From Verrucosispora sp. NA02020 (GTDB taxonomy: Bacteria > Actinomycetota > Actinomycetes > Mycobacteriales > Micromonosporaceae): DNA of 64,000 nucleotides. Positions 53,050-61,478 of this stretch are shown in pieces. Made by a program: the position numbers and the translations under genes. The notes below the pieces were generated by a model that was given only the letters and a program-made list of their open reading frames with translations, had not been told where the DNA came from and did no database searches. Positions within the stretch are counted from its first letter, which is position 1. The number at the start of each line of letters is the position of its first letter. The stretch lies in assembly GCF_013364215.1 (NCBI RefSeq), contig NZ_CP054923.1, positions 2,728,001-2,792,000 of the forward strand, in the 5' to 3' direction.

Positions 53050-53739
53050 ATGCCGGCTTCCCGCACGAGCAGAACGTCGCTGCCCCGCAGCACGGTCACC
53101 CGCGAGCACATCATCGAGGCGGCGACGCGGATCGCGGACGAGGAGAGCATCGAGGCCCTCACCATCCGCCGGCTCGCCGCCGACGTCGGCAGCGGTGCGA
53201 TGACGCTCTACAGCTACTTCCGCAACAAGGAAGAGATACTCGACGCCATCGCCGACCACGTGCTCGGTGGCTTCACCCTGCCGCCGGCAGAGGAGACGGA
53301 ACCGCGGGCGGTGGTGCAGAGCCTGGCCTCGGCGTTCCTCCGGATGATGCGGGAGCATCCCAGCATCGTGCGGCTCTTCACCACCCGCGTGACCACCAGC
53401 CCGGATTCGCTGCGTGGCGCGATGGAGGCGGTGGTGGGCAGGCTGCGCGAGGTCGGGTTCGAGGGCCGTGAGGCGGTCCAGGCGTACGGTCTGATCGTCC
53501 ACTACACCCTCGGCTTCGCCAGCTACCAGGCACCCCGACCGTGGGGCAAGCCCGACCTGCCCGACGTCGAGGAGTTGTGCCGCCAGCGGACCCACTTCTA
53601 CTCCGCGTTGCCCCTGGCGGAGTTCCCGAATCTGGTGTCGCTCGCCGGCGACGTGACGACGCTGCCGAGCGACGAGCAGTTCCAGTTCGGATTGGACTGC
53701 CTGCTCGACGGGCTCCTGCGTCGGATTCAGGCGAACTGA
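53050..53739 (+). CDS. TetR family regulator of the catabolic island
   Basis: A 229-residue repressor with a standard N-terminal helix-turn-helix (VTREHIIEAATRIADEESIEALTIRRL split over residues 16-42, DVGSGAMTLYSYFRNKEEIL). The C-terminal ligand domain is of the large TetR_C type (FLRMMREHPSIVRLFTTRV). GGAGG precedes the ATG; a GTG 19 codons upstream lacks one. It stands directly after the catabolic operon and directly before a perfect GTAC-centred palindrome. It is the only regulator in the island, so it is the likely reader of the GTAC-N3-GTAC sites. Confidence 0.9.
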   Translation: MPASRTSRTSLPRSTVTREHIIEAATRIADEESIEALTIRRLAADVGSGAMTLYSYFRNKEEILDAIADHVLGGFTLPPAEETEPRAVVQSLASAFLRMMREHPSIVRLFTTRVTTSPDSLRGAMEAVVGRLREVGFEGREAVQAYGLIVHYTLGFASYQAPRPWGKPDLPDVEELCRQRTHFYSALPLAEFPNLVSLAGDVTTLPSDEQFQFGLDCLLDGLLRRIQAN

Positions 53740-53791
53740 CCAGCGGAAACACCTTCCGCCCCGCGCCTCGTTCCGCCGCCAACCGTTCTTG

Positions 53792-53826
53792 ATTACCCGT
53801 ATCGTACGAAGTACGATACGGGTAAT
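53792..53826. promoter_or_regulatory. Perfect 35-bp palindrome containing GTAC-GAA-GTAC (site F)
   Basis: ATTACCCGTATCGTAC (53792-53807), GAA, and the exact reverse complement (53811-53826). The core is the same GTAC-N3-GTAC as in sites A to D, with far longer arms. It lies 52 bases after the TetR stop and 90 bases before the asparaginase start. An operator is favoured; a terminator is possible but the stem is AT-rich at its base and lacks a T run. Confidence 0.75.
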
Positions 53827-53916
53827 GTCAGGCTCGGAGTTCCGATCACCAGGAGAGGTGGCCCCGACGATGCTCGGGAGAGCCACCGCGTCGGCGCGCA
53901 GACGACCGGCGCGGAC

Positions 53917-54939
53917 GTGAACGCAGCGAAGGTCGTCGCCCTGGTCGGCACCGGCGGCACGATCACGGGCTGGTCGCCGAGCAGTCTGGACCTGACCGGT
54001 TACGCGGAAACGGAGTCGCAGCGGCTGTCGCTGGCCGAGGTGGTGGCCGCCGTGCCGGAGGTCGCCGACATCGCCGAGATACGGCAGATCAGCCTCCCCG
54101 CAGCCCCGAGCCACGCCCTCGACCTGCCGGACATGCTCGGCATCGCCGGACACGTGCGCACCGCCCTGGCCGACGACGAGGTGACAGGGGTCGTGATCAC
54201 CCACGGCACCAACACCCTCGAGGAACTGGCATTCCTGCTGGAGTTGGTGCTCGCACCCGGCAAGCCGGTGGTCCTCACCGCCGCGATGCGCCCGCTCTCG
54301 GCGCTGAGCGGGGACGGCCCGCTCAACCTCGTCGACGCGGTACGGGTGGCAGCCAGCCCACAGGCGGCGTCGCGGGGACCGGTGGTGGCGATGAACGGGG
54401 CGATCTGGTCACCCCGTCGGGTGACCAAGGCCAACACCGCCGGATCCGACGCCTTCCGCAGCGCTGAACTGGGACCGCTCGGCTTCGTCGACCCCGATGG
54501 CACCGTGATCTTCCACCACCGGGAGGAACACACCCCGCCGGTGCTGGACGTCATGGGCGCCTCCGTACCACGGGTGGATCTGGTCGTCTCCTATCCCGGC
54601 GCCGACGGGGTGCTGGTCGACGCGGCGGTCGCCGCCGGCGCGGCCGGTCTGGTCAGCGCCGGCACCGGTGCCGGATTCCCCACTCCCGCCGAACACGCCG
54701 CCCTGGTCCGCGCGGTAGCGGCTGGGGTGGTGGTGTGCCAGTCGTACCGCAGCGCTGCGGGCCGGGTGCGACTCAGCCCCCGACTGCGCCGAGCCGGCAT
54801 CGTCGCCGGTCAGGGCCTCAACCCCGGCAAGTGCCGGATCCTGCTCGCGCTCGCCCTCGCCACGGGCGCCGAGGCCGGACGGATCCAGGAACTACTCGAC
54901 CGCGTCGACGGCCGCGAACGGGGCGACGGACCGCGGTGA
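53917..54939 (+). CDS. L-asparaginase-like amidohydrolase with altered substrate residue
   Basis: A 340-residue type II-like asparaginase. The first catalytic Thr is in GTGGTIT at residues 11-17 and the second catalytic stretch reads HGTNTLEE near residue 98, where active asparaginases have HGTDTxEE. The Asp to Asn change affects the residue that holds the alpha-amino group of asparagine. The lysine is kept in RRVTKANTAG and the AMRPLSALSGDGPLNL stretch is normal. It may hydrolyse an amide without a free alpha-amino group. Starts at GTG without a clear ribosome binding site, behind the 35-bp palindrome. Confidence 0.82.
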   Translation: MNAAKVVALVGTGGTITGWSPSSLDLTGYAETESQRLSLAEVVAAVPEVADIAEIRQISLPAAPSHALDLPDMLGIAGHVRTALADDEVTGVVITHGTNTLEELAFLLELVLAPGKPVVLTAAMRPLSALSGDGPLNLVDAVRVAASPQAASRGPVVAMNGAIWSPRRVTKANTAGSDAFRSAELGPLGFVDPDGTVIFHHREEHTPPVLDVMGASVPRVDLVVSYPGADGVLVDAAVAAGAAGLVSAGTGAGFPTPAEHAALVRAVAAGVVVCQSYRSAAGRVRLSPRLRRAGIVAGQGLNPGKCRILLALALATGAEAGRIQELLDRVDGRERGDGPR

Positions 54940-54940
54940 C

Positions 54941-55498
54941 TCAACGCGCGCGACGGTAGTGCACGGCCACCACACCGTTGCGGAACGGCTCCGCCGAGAC
55001 CAGTTCGAGCCGGCGCGTGCCGGGCAGCCCGCCCTGGTGCAGCGTCGGACCGTGGCCGGCGATCCGAGGGTGGATGAGCAACTCGTACTCGTCGATCAGG
55101 TCCAGCCGGTCGAGCTCGGTCGCCAGCGTGCCGCTTCCGAGCAGGACCCCGGCCGGTGTCTCGTCCTTGAGCTTCTGCACACCCTCACGCAGGTCACCGT
55201 CGATGTGGTGGCTGTTGGCCCACGGGAAGTGGTGGCGCGTCGACGACACCACGTACTTGGGTTTGGCCTCCAGCTTGACCGCCCACTCACGCAGGGCCGG
55301 CGGCGCCTGTTCGTCGCCGCGAGCGACGGCCGGCCAGGCGCTCTCCATCATCTCGTAGGTGACGCGGCCCCACAGCATGGCCCCGGCCTCGTCCATGAGA
55401 CGAGTGAAGAAGGCGTGCGTCTCGTCGTCGGCGATCCCCTCCTGGTGGTCGACGCAGCCGTCCACCGTGAGGTTGAGTCCGAAGGTGAGCAGTCCCAT
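54941..55498 (-). CDS. Dihydrofolate-reductase-like (RibD C-terminal) protein
   Basis: A 185-residue protein of the DHFR/RibD_C superfamily (LTFGLNLTVDGCVDH, GAMLWGRVTYEMMESAWP, VLLGSGTLATELDRLDLIDEYELLIHP split around residue 130). Such single-domain proteins are common in actinomycetes and most have no known substrate. It stops one base after the asparaginase stop, tail to tail. Start taken as the ATG at 55498, directly before the first strand. Confidence 0.85.
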   Translation of the reverse strand: MGLLTFGLNLTVDGCVDHQEGIADDETHAFFTRLMDEAGAMLWGRVTYEMMESAWPAVARGDEQAPPALREWAVKLEAKPKYVVSSTRHHFPWANSHHIDGDLREGVQKLKDETPAGVLLGSGTLATELDRLDLIDEYELLIHPRIAGHGPTLHQGGLPGTRRLELVSAEPFRNGVVAVHYRRAR

Positions 55499-55689
55499 GA
55501 CCGGCGAGTCTAACTCCGGACGTCGCCCCACCCGGGGAACTCCGGTCCGGCGACGCACATGAGGCGAGTCGCGCGCAGGACCGACCGATTGACCGGCCGA
55601 TCCGGCGCGAGCCGCCGCCTCCGACACTCGTGACGTGGGCCTACCCGAGCGACGGTCCGCCGGTACGACCGACCACACGGAAGGACCCC

Positions 55690-56415
55690 ATGACCGCGAC
55701 GGCGATCGAGAAGCCCGACTTCACCGGGCTGCGTGCGATGTACATCAACTGCACCCTCAACCGGTCTCCCGGCCGTAGCCACACCCAGGGGGTGGTCGAC
55801 CGCAGTGTGGCGATCATGGAGGCGAGCGGGGTCAGCGTGGACCAGATCCGCGCGGTCGACCACGACATCGCCACCGGCGTACGACCCGACATGACCGAGC
55901 ACGGGTGGGACGGCGACGAGTGGCCGGCGTTGCTGGCGCGGGTGTTGGCGGCCGACATCCTGGTCATCGCGGGTCCGATCTGGCTGGGTGACAACAGTTC
56001 GGTGACGCGTCGGGTGATCGAGCGGCTGTACGGCTATTCGGGTGTCCTCAACGAGCAGGGCCAGTACGCGTATTACGGGCGGGTCGGTGGCTGTCTGCTC
56101 ACCGGCAACGAGGACGGCCTGAAGCACTGTGCGATGAGCATCCTGTACAGCTTGCAGCACATCGGTTTCACGGTGCCGCCGCAGGCCGATGCGGGGTGGC
56201 TCGGCGAGGTCGGCCCCGGGCCGTCCTACCTCGACGAGGGTTCTGGTGGGCCGGAGAACGACTTCACGAACCGCAACACGGCGTTCATGACGTACAACCT
56301 GCTGCACCTGGCGTCGATGATCCGCCAGGCCGGTGGGTTTCCGGCATACGGCAACCAGCGCACCGCCTGGGACGCGGGAGTGCATCCGGACGCCGCCAAT
56401 CCCGAATACCGCTGA
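55690..56415 (+). CDS. Flavodoxin-fold NAD(P)H oxidoreductase
   Basis: A 241-residue NADPH-dependent FMN reductase-like protein. It has an FMN-binding start (MYINCTLNRSPGRSHTQGVVD) and a core segment ADILVIAGPIWLGDNSSVTRRVIERLYGY, split over residues about 95-125. The C-terminus is longer than in plain flavodoxins and rich in Gly and Asn. AAGGA precedes the ATG. It stands alone, divergent from the DHFR-like gene. Substrate unknown. Confidence 0.85.
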   Translation: MTATAIEKPDFTGLRAMYINCTLNRSPGRSHTQGVVDRSVAIMEASGVSVDQIRAVDHDIATGVRPDMTEHGWDGDEWPALLARVLAADILVIAGPIWLGDNSSVTRRVIERLYGYSGVLNEQGQYAYYGRVGGCLLTGNEDGLKHCAMSILYSLQHIGFTVPPQADAGWLGEVGPGPSYLDEGSGGPENDFTNRNTAFMTYNLLHLASMIRQAGGFPAYGNQRTAWDAGVHPDAANPEYR

Positions 56416-56750
56416 CGCCACGGCCGAACCCCGGACAGGACCGGGCTCTCGCCTCCGCCACACCACGAACAGGATGAGGACCGACGAGCACCACCTTCGG
56501 GGCCGTGGAACTGGCGCTGCCGGGCCAGGTCGTCGAGATCGGCGCGGTCGTCCTGCTCGACCTGCCGCGCTGACCCGTCGTGCCCCCTGGTCGACCGTGC
56601 ATCCGCAAGCAGGCCGCAGCGTTCGCCACGTGGAACCCACCGGACGCGCCTACGCTCGGAAGGCGCTCGACGGGTGCGACCGGCCGAACCCGAGGACCCG
56701 ACTCCGACGACCGTTACCTGCTGGTGACAGCGCCAAGGATGTGAGTGATC
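56416..56750. other. Intergenic, 335 bases, no supported gene
   Basis: One short plus-strand stretch at about 56488-56572 reads VELALPGQVVEIGAVVLLDLPR before a stop and has normal codon use, but it lacks a ribosome binding site and a protein start. It could be the tail of a lost gene. Nothing else was seen. Confidence 0.4.
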
Positions 56751-57692
56751 ATGACAGATCCGGTATCGATGAGTTGGCCGAGCCTGCGGGTGTCGGACTG
56801 GACCGACACCCGCGACACCCTGCACATGTGGACCCAGATCGTGGGCAAGATCCGTATGGCGCACGCCCCGATGGTCAATCACTGGTGGCAGGTGACGTTG
56901 TACGTGAGCCCACGCGGGTTGACGACGTCCGCCATCCCGTACGGGACGGGAGCCTTCGAGATCGAGTTCGACTTCATCGGCCACCGGCTCGACGTGCGTA
57001 GCAGCGACGGTGGGGTGCGGAGCCTTCCGCTGCGGCCGATGGCGGTCGCCGAGTTCTACTCGCGGGTGATGGCGATGCTCGACGAACTCGGGATCGCCGC
57101 ACCGATCCGACCGCGCCCCAACGAGGTCGACCCGGCGATCCCGTTCGCCGAGGATCATGAGCATGCCTCCTACGACGGTGCGGCGGCGGCGCTGTTCTGG
57201 CGGCAGTTGGTGCAGGCGAACCGGGTGGTGGGTGAGTTCCGGTCGCATTTCGTGGGCAAGGTCAGTCCGGTGCATTTCTTCTGGGGCGGGATGGATCTGG
57301 CCTGCACCCGCTTCTCCGGCCGGTCGGCTCCGCCGCATCCGGGTGGGATGCCCAACTGTGGGGACTGGGTCATGGTCGAGGGCTACTCCCGCGAGTTGTC
57401 CAGCTGCGGGTTCTGGCCCGGCGGCGGTGCCGAAGGCGCCTTCTACTCGTACGCCTATCCCACACCGGACGGCTTCGCCGAGCAGCCGGTCGGCCCCGAT
57501 GGCGCGTTCTTCAGCACCGAGTTCCAGCAGTTCCTGCTGCCGTATGAGGTGGCGCGTGCCGCACCGGATCCGGACCGTGCGGTCGCCGAGTTCCTGCGCA
57601 CCAGCTACGAGGCCGCCGCGAACCTCGGCCACTGGGACCGCGCCGCGTTGGAGGACGACCCACTGCGCTGGCAGCGCACCGACGCACCCTGA
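56751..57692 (+). CDS. DUF5996 family protein
   Basis: A 313-residue protein recognised from its typical start (WPSLRVSDWTDTRDTLHMWTQIVGKI) in pieces: TDTRDTLHMWTQIVGKIR at about residues 18-35, HWWQVTLYVSPRGLTT, and FEIEFDFIGHRLDV. Later motifs are SHFVGKVSPVHFFWGG and GMPNCGDWVMVEGYSRE. The family is widespread in bacteria and has no known function. AAGGA lies 11 bases before the ATG. No operon partner is seen. Confidence 0.85.
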   Translation: MTDPVSMSWPSLRVSDWTDTRDTLHMWTQIVGKIRMAHAPMVNHWWQVTLYVSPRGLTTSAIPYGTGAFEIEFDFIGHRLDVRSSDGGVRSLPLRPMAVAEFYSRVMAMLDELGIAAPIRPRPNEVDPAIPFAEDHEHASYDGAAAALFWRQLVQANRVVGEFRSHFVGKVSPVHFFWGGMDLACTRFSGRSAPPHPGGMPNCGDWVMVEGYSRELSSCGFWPGGGAEGAFYSYAYPTPDGFAEQPVGPDGAFFSTEFQQFLLPYEVARAAPDPDRAVAEFLRTSYEAAANLGHWDRAALEDDPLRWQRTDAP

Positions 57693-57758
57693 CGACCGCC
57701 ACCGGTGTCGGCACCCACCGGCGGCTCGAACGGTCCACGGCACCGCCCGCACGGCGGT

Positions 57759-60494
57759 CTAGCTGAGCCGCAGGTCCCCGTCGAAGTCGATCCTGGCTAG
57801 CTCGGCACGCGAGGTGATGCCCAACTTGGGATAGACGTTGGCCAGGTGGTGGCCGACCGTACGGGGACTGATCAACAGCTGCGCCGCGATCTCCCGGTTG
57901 GTCAGACGGTCCGCAGCCAACTGCGCCACCCGCAACTCCTGCACGGTCAACCCCGCAGCGGTCGAAGGATCGGCCCCACGCCGGTCGGTCAGCGCCAGCT
58001 CGCGTAGCGCCCGCCCCCGCAGGGGGCCCGCGTCCAGGCGGTCGAAGGTCTCGGCTGCGGCGACCAGCTGAGTACGGGCGTCGGCCCGGCGACGTGCGCG
58101 CCGCAGCCACTCCCCGTACAGCAGCCGAGTGCGGGCGTACTCGAACGGCTGCGCCCCCGCTCCCGCGACGTCCAGGGCGGCTCGGAACGAGACCTCGGCC
58201 GCCGAGCCGCCCTGGACGAGGGCCCGGAGACGATGACCGGCCGCGCGGGCCCAGGTCGCCCCCGACCGCTGCGCCCACTCCTGCACCATGGCGATCTGAG
58301 ACTCGGCGACGTCGCCGTCACCGACCTGCACCGCCGCTTCGACGGTGTCCACGGCGGCGAGCAACGCGAAGGTGGCATGGGACGCCTCGTGGCCCGACTC
58401 GACGAGGCACAGCAGGTCGCTCAGCGCCTCCTGCGGACGACCGTCGAACAGCGCCGCCCGGCCACGAAGCCAGTACGCCGACGCGGTGAGCGCCCGCACC
58501 CCACGCGGTACCGAGAATCGCAGGATCCCCCTGGTGTGCTTGTCGACGGCGCGATGGTCGCCCCGGGCCGCAGCCAGTACGCCCAGGCAACTACGGCTCT
58601 GCGTGGCGAGGTGCGCCGCCCCGACCTCCTCGGCCAACCGCAGGCCCTCGGCCGCCGCCGCCTCGGCAGCACCCCACCGGCCCGCCGCCGTGTCGAGGAC
58701 CGCGATCTGCGCCAACACCAGCGCCAACGCGGTGAGCTCGTGTCGACGTCGCAGCTGTGCGGCCTGCACCCGCAGCACGTCGAGCAGCCGAGCCTCCACG
58801 CCCCAGACCTGGGCCAACGGTACGGGCGGAAGCAACTCCCAGGCGACCGTACCGAGCCGACCGACGGCATCGCTGGCCAGCTCCGGGGACGGCGGGGGAA
58901 ACTCGCCGCTCAGGTCGTAGCAGGACCACCAGTTCCGCAGCACGGGCATCAGCCCCGACACCGTCGCGTCACCGTCGGTGTCCACGGCCCGCAGCCGGTG
59001 CAGCGACTCCTGCTGCAGGTCGGAGCGACCAGCAGTCCAGGCGGCGCGGACCGCGACCGTACCCAGCTCCACCGCGCGTCGGGCCTCGGTGACCACGGCC
59101 ATGTCGCCCGCCAGGTAGTGGTGGGCACGCTCAGGCATGCCGTACGCGAACTCCAGGATCCCGCGCAGCCCCCCGCTCAGCCGGACGACGGGCTGCACAC
59201 CGCCCAGGCGTTCGGCCTCTTCGAGCACCTGCCGCGCCGTGTCGGCCTGGCCGGCATGCCAAGCGGCGCGGGCGGCCGCAGCCAGCCGGCGTGCGGCGTC
59301 CCCCGGCTCCGGCGACAGCTCGGCGGCCCGACACAGAGTCCGCGCCGCCATCGAACCCGCACTGCGTCGCAGACATTCCTCGGCGGCGTGTTGCAGCAGC
59401 GTGGCGACGTCCTCGTCCGGCCCGTCCGCAGCGGCCGCCAGGTGCCAGGCCCGCTCCATGGTGGCGTCCCGCGGCAGAGCCTCGGCCAGCGCCCGATGCG
59501 CCGCCTGCCGTTCCGAGAAGGGGGAACCGTCGTAGACGGCTGCCGGGATCAGCGGATGCCGGAACTCCAGGCGGGCACCCGAGGCACGGAGCAGACCCGA
59601 GCGCAGGGCCGCGTCCCAGGTGGCGGTGTCGACGCCCCAACCGGCCCCCGCCCGGTGCACCACGTGCCGGTCGCCCCGACCCTGGGCGGCAGCCAGCAGC
59701 AGCAACGCCCGGGTCGACGGCTTCAGGGCCTCGAACCGTGCGCGGAATGCCCGCCGCAACCGTGGCCCCACCGACACCGCGTTCCCGGACGGCGACAGCG
59801 TCGAATCGCCGTCGGTCTCGTGATCGAGGGCGGGCAGTTCGTGCAGCGCCAACGGGTTGCCTCCCGCCGCCTGCACTGTCCGCTCGACAAGCGTCGCGTC
59901 GGCCTCCGGCACGACGGCGCTCACGAGCCGGCGGGCGTCGTCGTCGGCCAGACCGCCGATCTCCAACGTCGGCAGCCCCTCCCACGGCCCCGAGGCAGGA
60001 TCCTCGTGTCCGGTCAGCAGCACCGCGACCGGCTCCGTCGCCACTCGACGAGCGACGAACCCCAGGCAGTGCGCGCTCGCCTCGTCGACCCACTGCGCGT
60101 CGTCCACCACGACCAGCACCGGTCGCTCCCGCGCAAGACCGGACAGCAACGACAGCACGGCGGCGCCGATGAGGAAACGGTTGGCCGGGTCCCGGCTCAT
60201 GCCCAACGCACCCCGCAACGCCGCAGCCTGCGGGACCGCGAGCGTCTCCAGCCGATCCAACACCGGCCACAGCAGTTCGTGCAGCGCCGCGAACGCGAGC
60301 CCTGCCTCCATCCGGGTGCCCCGACACCGCAACACCGTCGCGTCGGACGCCGCCTCGACGGCGTACCCCAGCAGAGCGGTCTTGCCGATGCCCGGCTCAC
60401 CCCACAGCACGAGCCCGGAACCCGCGCGATCCGCCGCCCGATCCAGCAGCCGGTCCAGCACCGCGGTCTCGGCGCGCCGTCCGAACAGCTCCAT
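57759..60494 (-). CDS. LuxR-family ATPase regulator (LAL type)
   Basis: A 911-residue regulator. The N-terminal AAA-type ATPase domain has Walker A GEPGIGKTALL at residues 32-42 and Walker B VLVVVDDAQWVDEAS near residue 125. A long helical TPR-like middle follows (residues about 350-830). The C-terminus has a LuxR helix-turn-helix (LTVQELRVAQLAADRLTN, IAAQLLISPRTVGHHL). LAL proteins activate gene clusters in actinomycetes, often secondary metabolism, after sensing a small molecule. Here no cluster follows. The chosen ATG at 60494 starts at the conserved MELFGRRAE. Confidence 0.9.
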   Translation of the reverse strand: MELFGRRAETAVLDRLLDRAADRAGSGLVLWGEPGIGKTALLGYAVEAASDATVLRCRGTRMEAGLAFAALHELLWPVLDRLETLAVPQAAALRGALGMSRDPANRFLIGAAVLSLLSGLARERPVLVVVDDAQWVDEASAHCLGFVARRVATEPVAVLLTGHEDPASGPWEGLPTLEIGGLADDDARRLVSAVVPEADATLVERTVQAAGGNPLALHELPALDHETDGDSTLSPSGNAVSVGPRLRRAFRARFEALKPSTRALLLLAAAQGRGDRHVVHRAGAGWGVDTATWDAALRSGLLRASGARLEFRHPLIPAAVYDGSPFSERQAAHRALAEALPRDATMERAWHLAAAADGPDEDVATLLQHAAEECLRRSAGSMAARTLCRAAELSPEPGDAARRLAAAARAAWHAGQADTARQVLEEAERLGGVQPVVRLSGGLRGILEFAYGMPERAHHYLAGDMAVVTEARRAVELGTVAVRAAWTAGRSDLQQESLHRLRAVDTDGDATVSGLMPVLRNWWSCYDLSGEFPPPSPELASDAVGRLGTVAWELLPPVPLAQVWGVEARLLDVLRVQAAQLRRRHELTALALVLAQIAVLDTAAGRWGAAEAAAAEGLRLAEEVGAAHLATQSRSCLGVLAAARGDHRAVDKHTRGILRFSVPRGVRALTASAYWLRGRAALFDGRPQEALSDLLCLVESGHEASHATFALLAAVDTVEAAVQVGDGDVAESQIAMVQEWAQRSGATWARAAGHRLRALVQGGSAAEVSFRAALDVAGAGAQPFEYARTRLLYGEWLRRARRRADARTQLVAAAETFDRLDAGPLRGRALRELALTDRRGADPSTAAGLTVQELRVAQLAADRLTNREIAAQLLISPRTVGHHLANVYPKLGITSRAELARIDFDGDLRLS

Positions 60495-60803
60495 GTCCCA
60501 CCCCAGAATGTCGCGCCCGGCCGTGATGGCACCGCCGTTTTCAAGGCTATAGCCCGGTCTGCCCCATCGCGGACGACCGATCGACCGACCGATCCGCGTC
60601 GGCCACACTGCGGCACACTCGATCCGTGACCCCTTTCCGGCCGGACCGCTGCTTCTCCCGGCGGATCGGTCCGTTCGCGCTCGACCGCGTCGGGCGCGTC
60701 ACCCATGACAGCGCGGACACGTCCGAGGCGTCAGTGACGCGGTGTCACGAACGCTGGTGACGTGGTGTCACTGCTCGTAGCAACACCGAAAACTGGAGGA
60801 CGT
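60495..60803. other. Divergent LAL/GNAT spacer with palindromes
   Basis: No gene in these 309 bases. Next to the LAL gene is a short reiterated GACCGATC/GACCGACC run (about 60575-60595). Near the GNAT gene are two tandem palindromes, listed separately. Confidence 0.5.
60734..60771. repeat. Two tandem GTGAC-N5-GTCAC palindromes
   Basis: GTGACGCGGTGTCAC (60734-60748) and GTGACGTGGTGTCAC (60757-60771) differ by one base, are each palindromic, and lie 23 bp apart. The second ends 32 bases before the GNAT start. Direct, same-phase copies of a palindrome look like a double operator for an unknown regulator. Confidence 0.65.
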
Positions 60804-61112
60804 ATGGCAGTGAATGTGAAGGATGTTCCCGAAGCTAGCCGGTACGAGGCTCGGGTGGAGGGTGAGTCCACGGTTGCGGGTTTCGCGCAGTACATCCGTA
60901 CCGCGGAGTTGGTCGCGTTCGTGCACACGGAGGTCTCGCCTCAGTACGAGGGCAGAGGAGTGGGCGCGGCCCTGGCCCGTGCCGGTCTGGACGAGGCCCG
61001 CGCCGCGGGTCTGTTGGTGTTGCCGACCTGCCCGTTCATCGCGGGGTGGATCGCCCGGCATCCCGAGTACCGGGACCTGGTGTACCAGTCCCGCAGCAGA
61101 GTCACCGACTGA
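60804..61112 (+). CDS. Small GNAT-like N-acetyltransferase (YjdJ type)
   Basis: A 102-residue protein with GGAGG before its ATG. It contains the short acetyl-CoA-binding loop QYEGRGVGAALARAGLDEA near residue 52 and the conserved end TCPFIAGWIARHPEYRDLV. Proteins of this short GNAT class are common and mostly uncharacterised. It lies directly after two palindromes, so its expression is probably controlled by a repressor or activator that is not encoded next to it. Confidence 0.85.
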   Translation: MAVNVKDVPEASRYEARVEGESTVAGFAQYIRTAELVAFVHTEVSPQYEGRGVGAALARAGLDEARAAGLLVLPTCPFIAGWIARHPEYRDLVYQSRSRVTD

Positions 61113-61232
61113 CCGGCAGGGCGCGGCGGCGATACCGGTCAGCGATACACCACGTGCGCTCTGAGCGCATCGAGGCGGCCGCCTGACCTGCGTGCTAGCA
61201 TTGCTCTCATTGTCTCAGGTGAGGAGATGGTG

Positions 61233-61478
61233 ATGGCAGCGCTCAGCATCAGAGATCTCGACGACGCGGTGCGGGAGAAGTTGCGCCGTCGCGCTGCGCA
61301 GCATGGCCGATCGATGGAGGCCGAGATCCGCGACATCCTCACCAGGGCAGTCGCCGAGGATGCGCCGGTGAATGACCTATTCGGCGCACTCACTGATCGA
61401 TTCGCCAGACTCGGGGGCGTCGAACTGGAGCTGCCGTCTCGGTCGACATCACCCCGCGCAGCGAGCCTGCCCGAATGA
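61233..61478 (+). CDS. FitA-type antitoxin
   Basis: An 81-residue ribbon-helix-helix antitoxin (LSIRDLDDAVREKLRRRAAQ, HGRSMEAEIRDILTRAV). The start was taken as ATG 61233, 6 bases after GAGGAG; an ATG two codons upstream is too close. The C-terminal third should wrap the toxin. The gene overlaps the toxin by 4 bases (ATGA), so translation is coupled. Such antitoxins repress their own promoter together with the toxin. Confidence 0.88.
   Translation: MAALSIRDLDDAVREKLRRRAAQHGRSMEAEIRDILTRAVAEDAPVNDLFGALTDRFARLGGVELELPSRSTSPRAASLPE

Noticed and set aside
60575..60595. Short GACCGATC-like reiteration as a CRISPR or att site
   Set aside because: Only two or three degenerate 4-8-base units, without spacers or mobile genes nearby.
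58233..60629. 798-codon plus-strand open frame
   Set aside because: Antisense shadow of the LAL regulator; Gln/Arg/His-rich, no motifs.
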